A stretch of DNA of 64,000 nt, taken from Streptomyces sp. CB02923. GTDB taxonomy: Bacteria > Actinomycetota > Actinomycetes > Streptomycetales > Streptomycetaceae. The notes under the pieces are model-generated. The model did no database searches, was not told the DNA's origin, and saw nothing but the letters and a program-made list of their open reading frames with translations. Position 1 is the stretch's first letter. Every line of letters begins with the position of its first letter. The position numbers and the translations under genes were made by a program. Of the stretch, positions 17,141 through 26,643 are shown piece by piece. The DNA is taken from NCBI RefSeq assembly GCF_001905005.1, contig NZ_LWKZ01000001.1, forward strand, positions 685,775 through 749,774, given 5' to 3'.

Positions 17141-17947
17141 TCATTCCGAGACACCAGGTCCGATACGCGAGACGAATGTGTCCCAGTAGCCGGGCAGCGA
17201 CTCCCAGGCGCTCCCTCCGTGGTCGATGCGGTCGGTGAAGTAGACCGTTCCGGCGCCCTGCCAGCGGGCGATGCGCAGGGCTTCTTCCAGGTGGGTGCCG
17301 GGGACGCCGTGCACGAGGTGGCAGAAGCGCTCCGCCGGGTGTTCGGCGGTCCACTCCGCCACCTGTGACCAGCGGTAGTCGGACCAGCGCCCGGCGAAGG
17401 TGACGAGCTGGTCGGCGACCTCCGCGTAACCGGGGTACGGGTGGCGGCCGTGCCCGGTGACGAGGTGCGCGCCGTCCCGGAGGGCCCGCAGGGTGGTGGT
17501 CAGCCGCCGGGTCCCGGGCAGCAGTGTCCGGTCCGTGGGACAGCGGTCCAGATAGAAACCGTCGACCTTGTACCAGTCCAGGAAGCGGTGCGCGTCGGAG
17601 ACCAGCTCGCCGAACGGACGGGCGCCGTGCCCCATATCGAGGTGGCCCAGCAGCCGGGCCCCCGCGTCCCGCAACTGGGCGGCGGCGGGCAGGCAGTACG
17701 GATCGGGCCGCACCCCCGGCCCGCGTGCGACGTCGAGCACCACCCAGTGCAGCGCCGCCGCGCCGCCGCGCGCCCCCGGGGCCCGGCGTGCGGGCCCGGT
17801 GCAGGCCGCCCCCCGGGACAGGCGCAGCACCTCGGCCCACTCGGCGGGCGCCAGCAGCGGGTGGGCGAACCCCGGGACGCCGACGCCGAGCGGCGCGGCT
17901 CCGGTCACGGTGGGCCCGGCGCCCACGGACGTCGTCAGATACGACAT
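17141..17947 (-). CDS. Spherulation-specific family 4 (PelA-hydrolase-like) protein
   Basis: A 268 aa TIM-barrel-like protein of the spherulin-4 family (the fold of the PelA glycoside hydrolase domain, endo-alpha-1,4-N-acetylgalactosaminidase type). Typical signatures are the early GVGVPGFAHPLLAPAEW strand, LLGHLDMGHGARP, WYKVDGFYLDRCP (acidic active-site strand), AHLVTGHGRHPYPGYAE and VYFTDRID near the end. There is no signal peptide on the ATG 17947 start, so it may be cytosolic or need a different start. Its ATG lies 13 nt inside the 3' end of the epimerase gene, so translation is coupled. Context: last gene of a Pel-like polysaccharide set. Confidence 0.8.
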   Translation of the reverse strand: MSYLTTSVGAGPTVTGAAPLGVGVPGFAHPLLAPAEWAEVLRLSRGAACTGPARRAPGARGGAAALHWVVLDVARGPGVRPDPYCLPAAAQLRDAGARLLGHLDMGHGARPFGELVSDAHRFLDWYKVDGFYLDRCPTDRTLLPGTRRLTTTLRALRDGAHLVTGHGRHPYPGYAEVADQLVTFAGRWSDYRWSQVAEWTAEHPAERFCHLVHGVPGTHLEEALRIARWQGAGTVYFTDRIDHGGSAWESLPGYWDTFVSRIGPGVSE

Positions 17948-18912
17948 GCGGCCTCCATCCAGATGTCGGCGAGGGACTCCTCCAGCCCGATCCGCGGCCG
18001 CCATCCCAGTCGGTCGCGGGCGGTGCGCACGTCCGCCTGCTGCCAGCTCCCGCACCCGTCCGGATAGGGATACGCAGGGGGCACGGTCCCGTGTTCAGAG
18101 GCCGGGCCGGGGATGGCGAGACGTGCCGCGGCGGGGCCGCCGCCCGCGTAGCCGGGCGGGGTGTCCAGTTCGTGGAGCGACCCGCCGAACCCGGCGACTC
18201 GTGCGAGCAGGGCGGCGGCCTCGCGCAGCCGTACGGCGTGCCCCGTACCGATGTTGACCACACCCTGCGCGGCGGAGAGCGAGGCGGCGTGCACGGCCCG
18301 CGCCACGTCCCGTACGTCCACGAAGTCACGCTGCACGCCCAGGCCGCCCAGCTTCAGCTCGTTGTCCCCGGCCTGCATCGCGCGCCGCATCGCCTCGGCG
18401 AGGCGGCCGAGCGGCGAGCCCGCCGGGGTGCCCGGACCGACCGGGGAGAAGACCCGCAGCACGACGGCGTCCAGGCCGGAGCCGAGGACGAGTTCGGTGG
18501 CGGCCAGCTTGCTGACGCCGTACGGGCCGCCGGGCCGCGGGACGGCGTCCTCGGCGGTCGAGGAGCCGGGCTGCGAGGGCCCGTACTCGGAGGCGCAGCC
18601 CAGGTGCACGAGCCGGGCGCCGCAGCTGCTGCGCCGCAGCGACTCGCAGACGGTGGCGACCGCGACGGTGTTGTGCCGGGTCAGGTCGCGGGCACCGCCG
18701 CGGGTGGTGCCCGCGCAGTTGACGACCACGCCGGGGTGGACGGCGTCCAGGAAGCGGGTCAGCGCGCCCGGACTGCCGGAGGCCAGGTCGAAGCGGACGT
18801 CCGCGTCGTCGCCGCGCCCGAGGGCGGTCAGCTGGACGGCGGGGTCGGCGAGCAGCCGGTCGGCGACATAGCGCCCGAGGTACCCGTTGGCACCGATGAG
18901 CAGCACCCTCAT
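17935..18912 (-). CDS. NAD-dependent epimerase/dehydratase (extended SDR)
   Basis: A 325 aa extended short-chain dehydrogenase. The N-terminal IGANGYLGRYVADRL is the GxxGxxG nucleotide-binding loop, LVHLGCASEYG carries the catalytic Ser region, and YGVSKLAATE supplies the YxxxK pair. A C-terminal substrate domain contains GVVNIGTGHAVRLRE. It likely interconverts UDP- or dTDP-sugars for the adjacent polysaccharide genes (GalE/WbpP-like), but the sugar cannot be read from sequence. The ATG at 18912 overlaps the stop of a 16-codon frame (18909-18959), and the 3' end overlaps the spherulin-4 gene. Confidence 0.88.
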   Translation of the reverse strand: MRVLLIGANGYLGRYVADRLLADPAVQLTALGRGDDADVRFDLASGSPGALTRFLDAVHPGVVVNCAGTTRGGARDLTRHNTVAVATVCESLRRSSCGARLVHLGCASEYGPSQPGSSTAEDAVPRPGGPYGVSKLAATELVLGSGLDAVVLRVFSPVGPGTPAGSPLGRLAEAMRRAMQAGDNELKLGGLGVQRDFVDVRDVARAVHAASLSAAQGVVNIGTGHAVRLREAAALLARVAGFGGSLHELDTPPGYAGGGPAAARLAIPGPASEHGTVPPAYPYPDGCGSWQQADVRTARDRLGWRPRIGLEESLADIWMEAACRI

Positions 18913-18959
18913 CGCGCGACCCCCCGGTCCCGGTGTGCTTCGGTGGGATGGACGTTCAT
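18909..18959 (-). CDS. Candidate 16-aa leader peptide coupled to the epimerase
   Basis: ATG 18959 is preceded at 9 nt by GAGGAG, the best ribosome-binding site in this stretch. The 16-codon frame (MNVHPTEAHRDRGVAR) ends in a TGA that overlaps the epimerase ATG (ATGA-type overlap). It is either a translational-coupling leader or the tail of a longer frame that stays open upstream through 19619. Confidence 0.35.
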   Translation of the reverse strand: MNVHPTEAHRDRGVAR

Positions 18960-19239
18960 GATGTCGTTCTCCTCATGCGGTGGGTTGCGGACGGGATGCG
19001 GCACCGGCAGCGATGACCGCCGCCGCGGGGGCCGGGCGGTGGCGGTGTACGCCGCGTGAACGGTGGCGGGCGTCCGGACGGTGAGGGCCGGCGCCATGGG
19101 AGCGCCGGCCCTGCGGAGGCCTGCGCGCCCGCCGGGGGTGATGGCGTGCGCGCAGGCGGCGATGGCACGCGCGCCGGGAGTGGTGGCGTGCGTGCCGGGA
19201 GAAGCTGCGTGCGTATCGCGGGTGGCGACGTGTGCGGGG
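18960..19239. repeat. 280-bp gap with 21-bp tandem repeats
   Basis: Four to five 21-bp units of the form CRYGCGYGCCGGGAGNNGNTGG lie at 19145-19233 between the membrane protein stop and the leader ORF. The period is seven codons; the minus frame reads as a heptad THAxxPG repeat. No recognised gene. Confidence 0.65.
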
Positions 19240-20685
19240 TCACGGCCGGTCCGCCTCCGCCGGTACGGCGGCGGGGGCCGCGGCGGGGGCCGGTGCGTGC
19301 GCCGAGGCGCCGGTGAGGGCGCGCAGCGCGTACAGCAGCAGGCCGAGGGCGGGCAGAGCGCAGGCGACGGCCGGTACGGCGGCCGGGCCGAGGTGGGTGA
19401 CGGCGGCCTCGACGGGCCTGCCCAGCGGCGCCAGGCCCGGCAGCCGGGCGGCCAGGACGCAGGCCAGGGCGGCGGCTTCCAGCGCGACGGCTGCGGCCGG
19501 GCCCGCTGTGGCGGCGGCCGGGAAGCCGTGCCGGGCGAGCAGCCGCGCCAGGAAGAGCAGGGCGCCGAGGGCCGATGCGGCGGCCACCGGGCCCGCTCCC
19601 CCACCGCCGCCGACCGCATCCACGGTGGCCGCCAGGGCGAGCAGCGCCGCGAGCTGCATCGTGGCCGCGGCCAGCAGCAACGGCCGTACGCCGGAGGCGA
19701 ATGCGGTCAGGCACCGGCTGTCCGCCAGCCTGCGGCGCGCGCGGGCCGCGAACCAGTGCGCGCACCAGGCGGCGGGCACGACGGCGCACGTAAGGGCCAG
19801 GGCGGTGGTGGTGGCGAACTGAGGCTGTACGTAAGGGAAGTCCGGTCCCCCGGCGAGGATCTGGCGCAGCAGCCAGTCGCCGCACAGCGCGTATCCGGCC
19901 AGCCAGCACGTCCACAGTGCGGCTGCGCGGGCGGACGGATACCGCGCGCGCAGCGGGCCGTGGCGGACACACAGGCGCAGGGCGAGGGCGACCAGGCCCG
20001 TTCCGGTCAGTGCGACGGCCTTTTGTACGAGTCCGGTTGACGGACCGTCAATCAGTCGGCCCGGTACGGGCGTGGACGCGTCACCCGCGGCGGTGACGGC
20101 GGCCACGGTCGCGGCGCACACCGCGCCGGGCAGCAGATGCAGCACCGCACGGACGCCTCTGCCCCGTCGTACGGGGCCGGGGGCGGGCACGGTGGGTGGG
20201 GGGGCCTCGGCGCGCGGGACCCGGGCGTACAGCTCCTCGGCCAGCGAGAAGACGTCGCGGTGCCGGAAGCGGGCGGCCGTGCGGTCGGTGACGCCGTGCG
20301 CCTCCAGCCCGGCGGCGATCTCCATCGGGTCGACGGCCCGTTCGCACAGCGTCCGGTGCTGATGCATCAGCGTCTTCACGGGGTCGGCCGGGCCGCGCCG
20401 GGACGGCCGGACGGGCGTGTCGCGTAGGGGCAGGGGGGTTGGGGCGGCGGTGGGCCGGGGGCGAGGGGGCGTCCTCGGGTCCGGGGTGGCGGATGGCTGC
20501 GGGTCCGGCCCTGGTTCCGGCCCCGGTTCCGAAGCGGTGGAGGGCTGCGGGTCCGTGCCCGGTTCCGGCCCCGGTTCCGAAGCGGTGGAGGGCCGGACGT
20601 CCGTGCCCGGCTCCGGGACGGCGGTGGGCCGGAGGCCCGTTCCCGCTTCCGGGGCCGCGCCGGTACCGGTCTCGGCTGTCGTCAC
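19240..20685 (-). CDS. Multi-pass membrane protein of the Pel-like cluster
   Basis: A 481 aa protein starting at GTG 20685, 7 nt after GAGGAG; the GTG overlaps the stop of the upstream glycosyltransferase (GTGA). Residues 1-110 are a Pro/Glu/Thr-rich tail built from repeats of about 16 residues (STASEPGPEPG units). A short conserved soluble motif follows (CERAVDPMEIAAGLEAHG, FRHRDVFSLAEELYARVPR). From about residue 175 to the end there are eight to ten hydrophobic helices. It is not an obvious PelG/MATE homologue, but its position fits an export or assembly role. Function unassigned. Confidence 0.75.
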   Translation of the reverse strand: MTTAETGTGAAPEAGTGLRPTAVPEPGTDVRPSTASEPGPEPGTDPQPSTASEPGPEPGPDPQPSATPDPRTPPRPRPTAAPTPLPLRDTPVRPSRRGPADPVKTLMHQHRTLCERAVDPMEIAAGLEAHGVTDRTAARFRHRDVFSLAEELYARVPRAEAPPPTVPAPGPVRRGRGVRAVLHLLPGAVCAATVAAVTAAGDASTPVPGRLIDGPSTGLVQKAVALTGTGLVALALRLCVRHGPLRARYPSARAAALWTCWLAGYALCGDWLLRQILAGGPDFPYVQPQFATTTALALTCAVVPAAWCAHWFAARARRRLADSRCLTAFASGVRPLLLAAATMQLAALLALAATVDAVGGGGGAGPVAAASALGALLFLARLLARHGFPAAATAGPAAAVALEAAALACVLAARLPGLAPLGRPVEAAVTHLGPAAVPAVACALPALGLLLYALRALTGASAHAPAPAAAPAAVPAEADRP

Positions 20686-22658
20686 GGTCGGGCTCCTCTC
20701 TGGCGGTCGGTACCGGCGGAGACTCCGGCGGTGGTTCCGGCTCCGGCTCCGGCCCCAGCTCCGGCCCCAGCCCCAGCTCCGGCCCCGGCTCCGGCGGCGG
20801 CTCGTTCGGTGGCCGGGGGGCGCGCGCTCTTCTCGACCGCGGGGCGTGCGCTTCCGGTGGCATGCGCGGTCGTGTGCCGCGCGCCGTCCCCGGCCGGGTC
20901 CGGAGCCGCCCAGCTCGGTGCGCGGCCCGTCGGCGGCGCGGCCTGTGCGGCGCCGCGCGCCACGGCCCAGCGGCCCGGGACGCGGGACTCGGCGGGCCGG
21001 GTGAAGAGGCGGGGCGCACCGTCCCCGCCCGGCCCTGCGGCAGCGGCGGGGCGGCGCGGCGCGTGGGACATCAGCTCCAGGTAGATGCCACGAAATGCCG
21101 CGATGTTCTGCTCCACCGTGAACAGTTCGAGTGCGCGGGCGCGTGCGGCGGCGCCCAGCCGGGCGCGGCGGCCGGGGTCGCGGAGCAGCGCCAGGCACGC
21201 GTCGGCCAGCGCGCGCGGGTTGCGGGGCGGCACGACCAGGCCCGTACCGCCGATGACTTCGCAGACCGCTCCGGCGTCGGTGGAGACCGAGGCGCGACCG
21301 CTGAGCATCGCCTCCACCAGGGAGCGCGGGAACCCTTCGGACACGCTGGAGAGGACCACCACCGAACCGGCCGCGTAGGCGTCCTGCGGGCGTGGCATGT
21401 CGGGGCCGCCGATCTCGTCGAAGGAGACCGGGTTGTCACCGTCGCTCTGCGCGTCGGCGGCTTCGTCGGGGAAGAGCTGGGCGGCCAGCGCCCGGCAGTG
21501 CGCCAGGTAGGCGGGGTCCTCCGGGCCGGGCCCGGCGGCGCCGACGATGCGGAGCGTGGCGTCGGGTGCGGCCCGGTGGACGCGCGCGAAGGCGTGCAGC
21601 AGCGAGACGAGGTCCTTGGCGGGTTCGACGGTGCCGGTCCACACCAGCGTGGTGGAGCGGTCGGCCGCGGCGTCCGGGACGGCGGCGAAGCCGGTCGCGT
21701 CCATGCCCGGGTACACCGTGCGCAGGCGCTCCCGGTCCGCGCCGCAGCGCTCCTGCCAGTGCCGGGTGTGGGCGTTGCCGGGGGTGACGAGTGCGGCCTG
21801 GGCGTACGTCTCGGTGGCCAGCGCGGTGTCGAAGGCGCCCAGCAGAGCGCGGACGGGGGCGCTCAGGTGCGCGCCGGAGCGCGCGAGGTAATGCTCGCGC
21901 AGGCGCACGCCGTACTCGGTGAGCAGGAAGGGCGTACCGAAGAAGCGTTTGGCCAGCAGACCGGGGAGGGCGGCGGCTCCGCCGGCCGTGGCGTGGCAGA
22001 GGTCGGCCGCGGCGAGCCCGCCGGAGTCGCTTCCGGAGGGGTGCGCGGCGTCGCCGTACCAGTCCAGGGAGAGGGGCCGCAGGGCGCGTTCCAGCTCTTC
22101 GGTCACGGTCAGCAGGTCGCCCACGCGGGCGCCGTGCGCGGCACGCAGCGCGCCGGGGGTGCGGCAGGCGCTCTCCAGGATGCGTACGGCCTGTTCGGAG
22201 CGGAGGAGTTCGGGCAGACCGCCGTGGTCACGGGCGAGTTGCGCGAGTCCGTAGAGCCCGGCGGCGAAACGGTCCGCCTGGGCTGCGCCGTCCCCGTCAC
22301 CGGCCGCCGACGTCGCGCACGGACAGGCCGGGCCGCCGGGTGCCTCCGCCGCGGTGAACCCCGCCGCGAGAGCGCCGAAGCACTCCGCGAACCGCCCCCG
22401 CGCACGCCGTCCGCGCGCCCCGGCGCGCCGCCCCGCGGGCCGCCATCGCAGCGCGCCGGGCAGCTCCCCGTACAGCGGCGCGGTCCGCGGCTCGCGGGCC
22501 CGGCCCGGCCCGCTCCCGCGAGCGTCCGCGGGGCCGCTGTCGAGGGTGTAGACCTCGAATACGTGGCCGGGGAGCCCGCGCACGAGCCGGTCGCGCCACG
22601 GACGCGTCTCACCGGACGCATCCGGGCCGCCACTCTCGGTGAGCAGAGCGATCCGCAC
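20682..22658 (-). CDS. PelF-like GT4 glycosyltransferase
   Basis: A 658 aa cytosolic GT-B glycosyltransferase. The N-terminus (VRIALLTESGG, WRDRLVRGLPGH) and the middle segments LLTEYGVRLREHYL and TPGNAHTRHW follow the PelF pattern. The second Rossmann half has WTGTVEPAKDLVSLLHAF, PDATLRIVG and SSVSEGFPRSLVEAM (nucleotide-sugar-binding EX7E-like region). PelF uses UDP-sugars to extend a cationic exopolysaccharide. The C-terminal 90 residues are low-complexity Ala/Gly/Pro (an AG dipeptide run at 20735-20800). GTG 22658 is chosen from alignment to the family N-terminus; the frame is open to 22760. First gene of a coupled set. Confidence 0.82.
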   Translation of the reverse strand: MRIALLTESGGPDASGETRPWRDRLVRGLPGHVFEVYTLDSGPADARGSGPGRAREPRTAPLYGELPGALRWRPAGRRAGARGRRARGRFAECFGALAAGFTAAEAPGGPACPCATSAAGDGDGAAQADRFAAGLYGLAQLARDHGGLPELLRSEQAVRILESACRTPGALRAAHGARVGDLLTVTEELERALRPLSLDWYGDAAHPSGSDSGGLAAADLCHATAGGAAALPGLLAKRFFGTPFLLTEYGVRLREHYLARSGAHLSAPVRALLGAFDTALATETYAQAALVTPGNAHTRHWQERCGADRERLRTVYPGMDATGFAAVPDAAADRSTTLVWTGTVEPAKDLVSLLHAFARVHRAAPDATLRIVGAAGPGPEDPAYLAHCRALAAQLFPDEAADAQSDGDNPVSFDEIGGPDMPRPQDAYAAGSVVVLSSVSEGFPRSLVEAMLSGRASVSTDAGAVCEVIGGTGLVVPPRNPRALADACLALLRDPGRRARLGAAARARALELFTVEQNIAAFRGIYLELMSHAPRRPAAAAGPGGDGAPRLFTRPAESRVPGRWAVARGAAQAAPPTGRAPSWAAPDPAGDGARHTTAHATGSARPAVEKSARPPATERAAAGAGAGAGAGAGAGAGAGAGTTAGVSAGTDRQRGARP

Positions 22659-22847
22659 GAGCGCACCCCGTTCTTCCTGATCGGCGTCCAACGACGGCGG
22701 CCGCCCCGGGAGGCCCGCCGCTACCTGCAGGAAGAAGCTACGCAGAGATTCCGGTGACACGGCGGACGGTTGTCCGTCGCGCCACCGGAAGGGGTGAAGA
22801 GACGTAACTTTCCACCCCGGTGGGCGTTCTGGCGCGCTATGTGACCG

Positions 22848-24662
22848 TCACGCCGCGGCGCGCAGCGCCCGCCGCCCGGCCGACACCTCCGGGTCGAGTA
22901 CGGGCACCGCCGCCAGCAGGCCCTTCGTGTACGGGTGCCGGGGGCGTTCGTACACCTCGCCGGTGGCGCCCTCCTCCACGATGCGTCCGTCGCGCATCAC
23001 CGCGACCCGGTCGCTCACCGCCCGTACCACCGCCAGGTCGTGCGCGATGAAGACCAGCGCGAGGCCCAGTTCCCGCCGCAGTTCGCCGAGGAGGTCGATG
23101 ACCTGCGCCTGCGTGGTGACGTCCAGTGCCGAGACCGGCTCGTCGCAGACCAGCAGCCGGGGGCCGGGGGCGAGCGCCCGCGCGATGCCGACGCGCTGCC
23201 GCTGTCCGCCGCTGAACTCGTGCGGATAGCGGTGGTACCAGGCCGGGTCCAGGCCGACCCGCTCCAGCAGCTCGCACGCCCGGCGCACGACGCGCGCGTC
23301 GTCCCGGTCGCCGGCCGCGCGCAGCGGGTCGGCGACCGATTCTCCGATGCTGCGCCGCGGGTTGAGCGAGGAGACCGGGTCCTGGAAGACCATCTGCAGT
23401 TCGCTGCGGAACGGGCGCAGTTGACGGTCGCCGAGGGTCCCGATGTCGCGGCCCTGGTAGCGCAGCGTCCCGGCGGTCGGGTCCAGCAGCCGTACGAGCA
23501 TCCGCCCGAGCGTCGTCTTGCCGCTGCCGGATTCCCCCACGAGGCCGACGGTCTCCCCTTCCCGTACGGTCAGGGAGACCTCGTCGACCGCGGTCGTACG
23601 GTGCCTCCGTCCGCCGAACTCGCGCCGCAGCCCGACGGCTTCGAGCAGCACGCCGTCGCCGCTGCCCGTGCCGCGCACGGCACGCGCGGCCGGCTGCTCC
23701 GCTTCCACCCTCGGCACCGCCGCCAGCAGCTCCTTCGTGTACGGCTCGCGCGGCGTGCGCAGCACCTCGCCGACCGGGCCGTGTTCCACGGCCCGGCCCC
23801 CGCGCATCACGAGCACCTCGTCCACGCTTCCGGCGACCACGCCGAGGTCGTGGGTGACCAGGAGCAGCCCCATGCCGGTCTCCGCCCGCAGGTCGTGCAG
23901 CAGGTCGAGGATCTGCGCCTGGACCGTGACGTCCAGCGCGGTGGTGGGCTCGTCAGCGATCAGCAGGCGCGGTTCGCAGGCGAGCGCCATGGCGAGCAAC
24001 GCGCGCTGGCGCATGCCCCCGCTGAACTCGTGGGGCCGCGAGCGGGCTCGCCGGGGGGCGTCCGCGATGCCCACGCGCTCCAGCACCTCGACGGCGCGGG
24101 CGCGTGCCGCGCGCCGCGAGACGTCCGGCCGGTGCACCCGGTGCACCTCGGCGATCTGGTCGCCGATCGCGTAGTACGGGTCGAGCGAGGACAGCGGGTC
24201 CTGGAACACCATGGCGGCCCGGCCGCCGCGCAGGCGCCGCAGCTCGCGCTCGTCCGCCGCCCGTACGTCCGTACCGGCGACGCGGACCGTGCCGCGGACC
24301 CGCGCCCCGGTCCCCCGGTGCAGATCCAGCAGCGCCGCCGCGACGGTGGACTTGCCGGATCCGGACTCGCCGACGATGCCCAGGGCCCGGCCCGCGGCCA
24401 GCGAGAAGGAGAGGCCGTCCACGGCCTGCACGACAGACGACATGGCAGCGGGCACGGCAGAGGGCATGGCAGCCGACTCGGCAGAGGGCTCGGCACCGGG
24501 CACTGCGGCCACGTCGCCCCCGGCGCCGGGTCCCCCTCCCCCGGCCCGGCCACCCCCGGCCCGGCCGCCCCCGCCCCCGCCCCCGCCGGGAAAGGCCACC
24601 GACAGATCCCGGACCTCCACCAGGAGGTCCGGCGCCGCTCCGGATGTGTGCTCGGAGGTCAT
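22848..24662 (-). CDS. Fused dipeptide/oligopeptide ABC transporter ATPase (DppD-DppF type)
   Basis: A 604 aa protein with two complete ABC ATPase cassettes in tandem. Each has Walker A ([18 protein letters not shown]), Q-loop ([24 protein letters not shown]), signature ([18 protein letters not shown]), Walker B ([24 protein letters not shown]) and the H-loop His. Each also has the C-terminal oligopeptide-family extension ([16 protein letters not shown]). A Gly-rich run (about residues 30-55) and an Ala/Pro stretch are inserted before the first cassette. Its ATG overlaps the permease stop (ATGA). It energises peptide uptake with the adjacent permeases and binding protein. Confidence 0.93.
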   Translation of the reverse strand: MTSEHTSGAAPDLLVEVRDLSVAFPGGGGGGGGRAGGGRAGGGGPGAGGDVAAVPGAEPSAESAAMPSAVPAAMSSVVQAVDGLSFSLAAGRALGIVGESGSGKSTVAAALLDLHRGTGARVRGTVRVAGTDVRAADERELRRLRGGRAAMVFQDPLSSLDPYYAIGDQIAEVHRVHRPDVSRRAARARAVEVLERVGIADAPRRARSRPHEFSGGMRQRALLAMALACEPRLLIADEPTTALDVTVQAQILDLLHDLRAETGMGLLLVTHDLGVVAGSVDEVLVMRGGRAVEHGPVGEVLRTPREPYTKELLAAVPRVEAEQPAARAVRGTGSGDGVLLEAVGLRREFGGRRHRTTAVDEVSLTVREGETVGLVGESGSGKTTLGRMLVRLLDPTAGTLRYQGRDIGTLGDRQLRPFRSELQMVFQDPVSSLNPRRSIGESVADPLRAAGDRDDARVVRRACELLERVGLDPAWYHRYPHEFSGGQRQRVGIARALAPGPRLLVCDEPVSALDVTTQAQVIDLLGELRRELGLALVFIAHDLAVVRAVSDRVAVMRDGRIVEEGATGEVYERPRHPYTKGLLAAVPVLDPEVSAGRRALRAAA

Positions 24663-25648
24663 GTCAGGGCCACCCTTCGGTCGGCGAGTGCGTAGAGGAT
24701 GTCCGCCACGACGTTGGCGACGACGACGGCCGCGCCGGTGCCCAGCACGACGCCGACGACCACGGGCAGGTCGACGACGCGCACCGAGTGGACCAGGAGC
24801 TGTCCGATGCCGGGCAGTCCGAAGAGTTCCTCGGTGAGCATCGCGCCGCCGAACATCGTGCCCAGGTCGAGCGCGGTGAGCGCGATGACGGGCGGCAGCG
24901 CGCCGCGCAGCGCGTGCCGGGTCACGACGGAACGTTCCCGCACGCCGTACGCGCGGAAGGTGCGGATGTGGTCCTCGGCCAGCGTCTCCAGCGTCGAGGA
25001 GCGGGTCAGCCGGGCGTACTTGGCGGATTCCAGCAGCGCCAGCGCCGTCCAGGGCAGCAGCAGATTCCAGGCCCACTGCTCGGGGTCCTCGGACAGCGGG
25101 ACGTAGGAGGGGAACGGCAGCCACCGCAGGTACGCGCAGAAGACCATCAGCAGCAGAAGCCCGGTGATGAAGACCGGGGTGGCCGTGCCGACGAGGGTCA
25201 GGCCGGTCAGGACGCGTTCCGTCGTACCGCCGCGGCGCAGCGCGGACAGCAGGCCGGTGCCGACGCCCAGCAGCAGCCAGAGCACCATCGAGCCGAGGGC
25301 GAGGGACGCGGTGACCGGCAGCCGCTCGTTGAGCAGCTCGGTGACGGGGGTGCTGTTCTGGTACGAGAGGCCGAGGCAGGGCGCGTCGCAGTGCAGTACG
25401 GCGGTGCCGGACGAGAAGTCGCGGCCGGCCACCAGCCCCTGGAGGAAGTGCAGGTACTGGGTCAGGACGGGCGCGTCCAGCTCCAGCCGTTCGCGGACCT
25501 GCTGGATCTGGGCGGGGTTGCAGCGCGGGCCGCAGGCCAGTTTGGCCGGGTCGCCGGGCGCGACGTAGAAGAGCGCGTAGACGGCGACGGTCAGCAGGAA
25601 GAGGACCAGGATCGCGCCGCCGAGACGGCGCAGTGCGTAGCCGGTCAT
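24659..25648 (-). CDS. Peptide ABC transporter permease (DppB/OppB type)
   Basis: A 329 aa integral membrane protein with about six helices. It has the DppB-type first helix (MTGYALRRLGGAILVLFLL), a large extracytoplasmic loop containing two Cys (LACGPRCNP), and a BPD-transport EAA loop near ARLTRSSTLETLAEDHIRTF. It forms the channel with the next permease. Four-base ATGA overlaps link it to the DppC-type gene upstream and the ATPase downstream. Confidence 0.93.
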   Translation of the reverse strand: MTGYALRRLGGAILVLFLLTVAVYALFYVAPGDPAKLACGPRCNPAQIQQVRERLELDAPVLTQYLHFLQGLVAGRDFSSGTAVLHCDAPCLGLSYQNSTPVTELLNERLPVTASLALGSMVLWLLLGVGTGLLSALRRGGTTERVLTGLTLVGTATPVFITGLLLLMVFCAYLRWLPFPSYVPLSEDPEQWAWNLLLPWTALALLESAKYARLTRSSTLETLAEDHIRTFRAYGVRERSVVTRHALRGALPPVIALTALDLGTMFGGAMLTEELFGLPGIGQLLVHSVRVVDLPVVVGVVLGTGAAVVVANVVADILYALADRRVALT

Positions 25649-26643
25649 ACGGCCGCCTCCTTCTCGCGCTGTTCATGGGCGGCGTCCGCGGAGGGGCCCT
25701 TGCGGCCCGCCCGGGTGCCGACCCGCAGCCGGGACCGCTCGCGCGGGTCCAGCGCCGTACGGACCGCGTCGCCCAGCACCGTGAACGCGAGCACGGTCAC
25801 CAGCAGGCAGGCCGCCGGGAGCAGGACGTACGTCGGGTCGGCCCGGAACCAGGTCGTCGCGGACGACAGCATCTGCCCCCAGGACGCGGTGGGCGGCCGG
25901 ACGCCGATGCCGAGGAAGGACAGTGACGCCTCGACGACGATGTTGCCGGGCACCAGGACCGCCGCGTAGGTGATCACCGGCGCGGCGAGCGACGGCAGCA
26001 GTTCGCGCCGTGCCACGCGCAACGGCCCGGAGCCGCCGAGCCGGGCCGCCGCCACGTGGTCCAGCTTCTTCAGGGCCAGCGTGCGGGCGCGCACGATCCG
26101 GGAGGTGCCGAACCAGTTGAGCAGCCCGATGACCAGCACCAGCAGCAGCGGGCGCGGGAAGTCGGCGGGCACGATCGCGGTCAGCGAGATCGCGATGACG
26201 AGCATGGGCAGCGCGGTCAGCACCTCGGTGAACCGCGAGAGCACCTGGTCGGCGAGCCGGTTGCCCAGCCCGGCCGCGAGGCCGACCACCAGGCCGATCA
26301 GGACCTGTACGGCCGTGGCGCCGAGGGCGATGAGCAGCGAGACGCGGGCCCCGTACAGCAGCCGGGCGAACATGTCCCGGCCGGTGCCGGGCTCGACACC
26401 CAGCCAGTGGTCGCCGCTGATGCCGCCGTACGACCCGAGGGGGACGCCGCCGCGCGCCGAGTCGATCAGGCCGTCGTGGTACGTGGTGGGGTCCTGGCCC
26501 TCCAGCGCCGCCAGCAGCGGGGCGCCGAGGGCGAGCAGGACGAGGGCGAGCAGGACGGCGGCGGAGGCCACGGCCGCGGGACGCCGCCGCAGCCTCCGCC
26601 ACACCGTGCTGTTCCGAGGGAGTGTCGGGCCGGTCGTCGTCAC
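25645..26643 (-). CDS. Peptide ABC transporter permease (DppC/OppC type)
   Basis: A 332 aa membrane protein starting at GTG 26643. It has one N-terminal helix (VASAAVLLALVLLALGAPLLA), an OppC-type N-terminal loop (HWLGVEPGTGRDMFARLLYG) and a binding-protein-dependent transport domain with the EAA-like loop (TSRIVRARTLALKKLDHV). The start overlaps the stop of the substrate-binding protein (GTGA) and the stop overlaps the DppB-type start. Second gene of the operon. Confidence 0.93.
   Translation of the reverse strand: MTTTGPTLPRNSTVWRRLRRRPAAVASAAVLLALVLLALGAPLLAALEGQDPTTYHDGLIDSARGGVPLGSYGGISGDHWLGVEPGTGRDMFARLLYGARVSLLIALGATAVQVLIGLVVGLAAGLGNRLADQVLSRFTEVLTALPMLVIAISLTAIVPADFPRPLLLVLVIGLLNWFGTSRIVRARTLALKKLDHVAAARLGGSGPLRVARRELLPSLAAPVITYAAVLVPGNIVVEASLSFLGIGVRPPTASWGQMLSSATTWFRADPTYVLLPAACLLVTVLAFTVLGDAVRTALDPRERSRLRVGTRAGRKGPSADAAHEQREKEAAV

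Noticed and set aside
17141..22658. Secondary-metabolite glycosylation cluster
   Set aside because: A single glycosyltransferase with PelF features plus a spherulin-4 hydrolase fits polysaccharide synthesis better; no polyketide, peptide synthetase or deoxysugar gene set is present.
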